Shown in pieces: positions 13,241-15,844 of a stretch of DNA of 15,844 nucleotides (within the stretch, counting starts at the first letter, position 1; the number at the start of each line of letters is the position of its first letter). The notes under the pieces were generated by a model, which saw nothing but the letters and a program-made list of their open reading frames with translations, had not been told where the DNA came from and ran no database searches. The stretch spans positions 1 through 15,844 of the forward strand of contig JAKVCH010000025.1 in assembly GCA_022447485.1 (NCBI GenBank). The letters run 5' to 3'. The position numbers and the translations under genes were made by a program. Source of the stretch: Polyangiaceae bacterium. Lineage in GTDB: Bacteria; Myxococcota_A; Polyangia; Polyangiales; Polyangiaceae.

Positions 13241-15583
13241 CTACGCTGGGGCCGGCGCAATTGCTTCTTTCGGCTTTTCAGTGGGCTCCAATTCCACCGC
13301 TATCTCCTGGGGTGGGAATTGCCGAAGGAATAACTCTGGAATCGTCTCGTCTTGGCCATAGGCGGCCAGCCCGCCTGTACGCGGGTCGATCTGAAAAGAC
13401 TCGACGTCAGCTGGCTGGGGAAAGCTCACCCGAGGGCGTCCCTCATGTGCAGCTTTCATAAAATCAATCCAAATTGGCAAAGCAGCTGTTGCTCCAGCCT
13501 CTCCCCAACCCAAGGGTAAGGTGTCATCGTAACCCACCCAGACGGCACAGACATAATCTGTAGAATAGCCAACAAACCAGGCATCCCGTGATCGATTAGT
13601 CGTTCCCGTCTTTCCAGCAAGCGGACGCTTCAGAACTCGTGCTCGACGCCCCGTGCCCTCTTGAATCACACTCTCGAGGAGACTTGTCATCAAAAAAGCA
13701 ACCCCGGGATCCATGACCTGCTCCTCAGCTTCGCGCTCAACTAAGGGCAGAGGGCCTGCGCCAGAATCAATCCGTAAAATTCTTCTCGCTTTTAATCTCC
13801 GACCGCCACGAGCAAAGACACTATAAGCTTCTGCCATTTCCAAAGGAGTCACTTCATAAGCACCGAGAGCAAGGCTCTCATCCGCTCCCAGCTCAGACTC
13901 AACACCTAGGGAATGCGCCCAGGAAACTACGTTCGATGCGCCAACGCCATGAATCACAGCCTGTGCCACCCGATTATCACTTTTGGCAACCCCTTGACGC
14001 AGACGAATTCTCTCCTTCGCAGGTAATGACAAAGCATCCGATGCTGGAAAAAGCTTTTGGCGTTCTTCCTCTTGCTCGAACCATGCCGAGCGCGCCCGCT
14101 GACTCCAAGGAAATTCAAAAACCGTGGCTGGGTTGTACTGACCACCCTTGAGGGCATAGCTATAAACAAAAGGCTTAAATGTGGAGCCCGGTTGCCGTCG
14201 ACTTTGGCTCGTTCGATCGAGGGCACCGGGCAAAGCTTCGTAGTTCCCAACACTGGCGACGATATCGCCTGTCTTCACCTCAAGGGCCACAAGGGCGGCT
14301 TGAGGCCCTAACTCTAAAGCCAGGCGCACAGGGTGATCGACTGTCGCCGTCTTTGGATCGTCCACAACACGAACCCGTAAGGCCGCACCTTCTGTCACGA
14401 AGTGACTCGGCAATAAACGACTCGGGTTGTAGCGTCTTTCTTTAGCCAGAGACACGCGGCCCATCACCGAACCGACGCGAAGATCGATTGTCTGAGCGCC
14501 ATCGTCGAGATCCACCACTTGACCGACATAGATGCCATGTTGTCTCACATTTCCGGTGAATGGCTTGCCCCACAGGCGGCGTTTTTTCAGAGTGTAGGGC
14601 GGCTTGAGCTTTTGACGACGCGGATAGGCGTCCAACCCCGCGCGCAGCGCCGCGCGCGCGGCCACCTGCAAACGCGGCTCGAGAGTCGTCGTCACAGTAA
14701 AGCCCCCTTTCTTGGCATGCTCACCACCCAGAGCTTCCAGCACCTTTTTTACGGGAGCCACAATCTCCGGCGCTATGTCACTCTCAGACTCGGGGCTTGG
14801 AGAAATGCGTACCGGCTCTTCCATGGCCTTCTCGTAGAGAGCTTCATCGAGAAAGTCCTTTTTCTTCATCTGACCCAAAACATAGGCTCGACGTACCAAT
14901 GCTTTTTCAAGATGGCGGCGAGGGGTGTAGCGCTCAGGAGAAGCGACGATACCCGCAATCAAAGCGCCTTCGGCAATACTCAATTCTTCAACATTCTTAC
15001 CAAAGAGATGGCGTCCAGCCTCCTGAACTCCATAGCGCCCATGACCCAAATAGATATGGTTCATGTACATGCCCAAAATTTGCTCCTTGCTGAGAAACTT
15101 TTCGATCCGATAGGCCAAGATGGTCTCGCGAACTTTGCGCCTGTAACTCCTTTCTTGGTCAAGTAAGACATTCTTCACCACCTGTTGGGTAATTGTGCTG
15201 CCTCCCTGGCGAACTCGTCCTGCGACTAAGTTCTTCACCAAAGCCCGCGCGAGCCCCAATGGGTTCAGCCCTTGGTGCTCAAAAAAGTGGGCATCTTCTG
15301 CGGCAAGAAAAGCCAACTTAACGTGATCGGGGATACGCTCAAGAGGCACGACTGTGCGGCGCTCAGTGTAAATCTTCTCGAGTAAACTACCGTCTCGAGC
15401 AAGGATACGGGTCACCTGGCGCGGGGCGTACTCCGTCTCCAGAGAAGAAACATCTGGTAGATCTTTTGTATAGTCGCGAATCGTCAAATACAAAACGATG
15501 CTCGCCACAACACTTCCCAGAAGGAGAAGAGTCGCGCCGAAAAAAAGAACCCTCTTCGTCGTGCTCGTCCAAGCAAACTTCAT
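13241..15583 (-). CDS. mrcA: Class A penicillin-binding protein, PBP1A type
   Basis: A bifunctional peptidoglycan synthase of 780 residues. After a cytoplasmic start and one membrane helix (about 12-35) comes the GT51 glycosyltransferase domain with catalytic E96 in AAEDAHFFEHQG, GGSTITQQ (127-134) and RRKVRE ending at E153. An OB-like insert typical of PBP1A lies at about 335-415. The transpeptidase domain has S467-TFK, S535-D-N537 and K658-T-G, all intact, so both activities are expected. The tail is Pro/Glu/Ala-rich and ends at TAG, but the frame stays open for 31 more codons, suggesting a recent nonsense change. Its ATG overlaps the upstream gene's stop by ATGA, with only a weak ribosome-binding site, so it is probably coupled to that gene. 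It converges with dppF. Confidence 0.95.
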   Translation of the reverse strand: MKFAWTSTTKRVLFFGATLLLLGSVVASIVLYLTIRDYTKDLPDVSSLETEYAPRQVTRILARDGSLLEKIYTERRTVVPLERIPDHVKLAFLAAEDAHFFEHQGLNPLGLARALVKNLVAGRVRQGGSTITQQVVKNVLLDQERSYRRKVRETILAYRIEKFLSKEQILGMYMNHIYLGHGRYGVQEAGRHLFGKNVEELSIAEGALIAGIVASPERYTPRRHLEKALVRRAYVLGQMKKKDFLDEALYEKAMEEPVRISPSPESESDIAPEIVAPVKKVLEALGGEHAKKGGFTVTTTLEPRLQVAARAALRAGLDAYPRRQKLKPPYTLKKRRLWGKPFTGNVRQHGIYVGQVVDLDDGAQTIDLRVGSVMGRVSLAKERRYNPSRLLPSHFVTEGAALRVRVVDDPKTATVDHPVRLALELGPQAALVALEVKTGDIVASVGNYEALPGALDRTSQSRRQPGSTFKPFVYSYALKGGQYNPATVFEFPWSQRARSAWFEQEEERQKLFPASDALSLPAKERIRLRQGVAKSDNRVAQAVIHGVGASNVVSWAHSLGVESELGADESLALGAYEVTPLEMAEAYSVFARGGRRLKARRILRIDSGAGPLPLVEREAEEQVMDPGVAFLMTSLLESVIQEGTGRRARVLKRPLAGKTGTTNRSRDAWFVGYSTDYVCAVWVGYDDTLPLGWGEAGATAALPIWIDFMKAAHEGRPRVSFPQPADVESFQIDPRTGGLAAYGQDETIPELFLRQFPPQEIAVELEPTEKPKEAIAPAPA

Positions 15584-15844
15584 GGATTCAAGAACTTCAT
15601 CAGCACAAGGGCGACAAGCCCTCCCAGAATCACACAGCTCACCCCCACCATGGCCAGAGTCGGCAGCGAGATAGACTTCTCACCTACAGCAGCATGAAAA
15701 GCCTGAGAATCATCCCGAAGAGGAGCATCCTTCCTGCCCGAGGAATCTTGCCTTGTCTCGGGCTGCCGCTGGCGACCATCTTCCCCTAAACCGGACTCGC
15801 GAAAGGGCTCCAAGGCCTGCGCGAACTCGATCGCGGTTTGAAAC
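15580..15844 (-). CDS. C-terminus of a membrane-anchored protein, probably a Ser/Thr protein kinase (partial)
   Basis: The minus-strand frame is open from the window edge to TGA at 15580-15582. It begins FQTAIEFAQALEPFRES, which resembles the last helix of bacterial Ser/Thr protein kinase domains (pattern TAxEFxxAL). A charged, Arg/Gln/Asp-rich linker of about 40 residues and one membrane helix (LAMVGVSCVILGGLVALVLM) follow, ending MKFLNP only a few residues later. A kinase with a C-terminal anchor and almost nothing outside would fit. TTG 15811-15813 could be a start of a 77-residue protein, but the frame upstream looks coding, so I treat the gene as cut by the window. Its stop overlaps the PBP start (ATGA). 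The kinase call rests on one short motif. Confidence 0.55.
   Translation of the reverse strand, partial: FQTAIEFAQALEPFRESGLGEDGRQRQPETRQDSSGRKDAPLRDDSQAFHAAVGEKSISLPTLAMVGVSCVILGGLVALVLMKFLNP

Noticed and set aside
14519..15166. 215-codon open frame antisense to the PBP gene
   Set aside because: It lies over conserved PBP1A domains and has no recognisable motif.
1..15844. CRISPR array, tRNA/rRNA, insertion sequence or integration site
   Set aside because: No regularly spaced repeats, tRNA-like folds, transposase or terminal inverted repeats were seen. The only tandem repeat is the 21-bp one at 13159.

Overview
The window comes from a Gram-negative bacterium of moderate G+C content with a lipoprotein-rich envelope. 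A SlyX protein ending in the family's PPHY, a seven-iron FdxA ferredoxin, RlpA, a PBP1A with an OB domain and a probable tail of a membrane-bound Ser/Thr kinase together suggest a proteobacterium, perhaps from the old deltaproteobacterial group (Myxococcota or Bdellovibrionota). No rRNA, tRNA or phylogenetic marker is present, so the placement is inference.

Left part (1-5930): the 3' end of an unidentified gene on +, an unrecognised 373-residue protein on -, slyX on +, a 466-base stretch without a convincing gene, a two-HKD cardiolipin synthase on +, a ferredoxin on -, a YciO-type protein of the Sua5/YrdC superfamily on -, the DPBB lipoprotein RlpA on +, and cutA on -. These are mostly single genes in alternating orientation. 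Convergent pairs are separated by hairpins (cls/fdxA and rlpA/cutA).

Centre (6008-13138): a cysteine-rich lipoprotein with a lectin/glucanase-like fold, then a compact ABC importer operon of the dipeptide/oligopeptide family. Its order is binding lipoprotein, DppB, DppC, DppD, DppF. All four junctions are ATGA overlaps, most with Shine-Dalgarno sequences. A perfect 9-bp inverted repeat lies just upstream of the operon.

Right part (13145-15844, all on -): the 3' end of a gene that looks like a Ser/Thr kinase with a C-terminal membrane anchor, translationally coupled by ATGA to a class A penicillin-binding protein (PBP1A type). The PBP frame ends at an amber codon but stays open in frame for 31 more codons containing a 21-bp tandem repeat. 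It then stops inside a hairpin shared with the convergent dppF.

The genes centre on the envelope: phospholipid synthesis (Cls), septal peptidoglycan cleavage (RlpA), peptidoglycan synthesis (PBP1A) and peptide uptake (Dpp). No mobile element, CRISPR array or RNA gene was seen. No clearly new multi-gene system was found. The items most worth a second look are the amber-interrupted PBP1A tail, the kinase-PBP coupling, the unknown protein at 186-1307 and the inverted repeat before the transporter operon.
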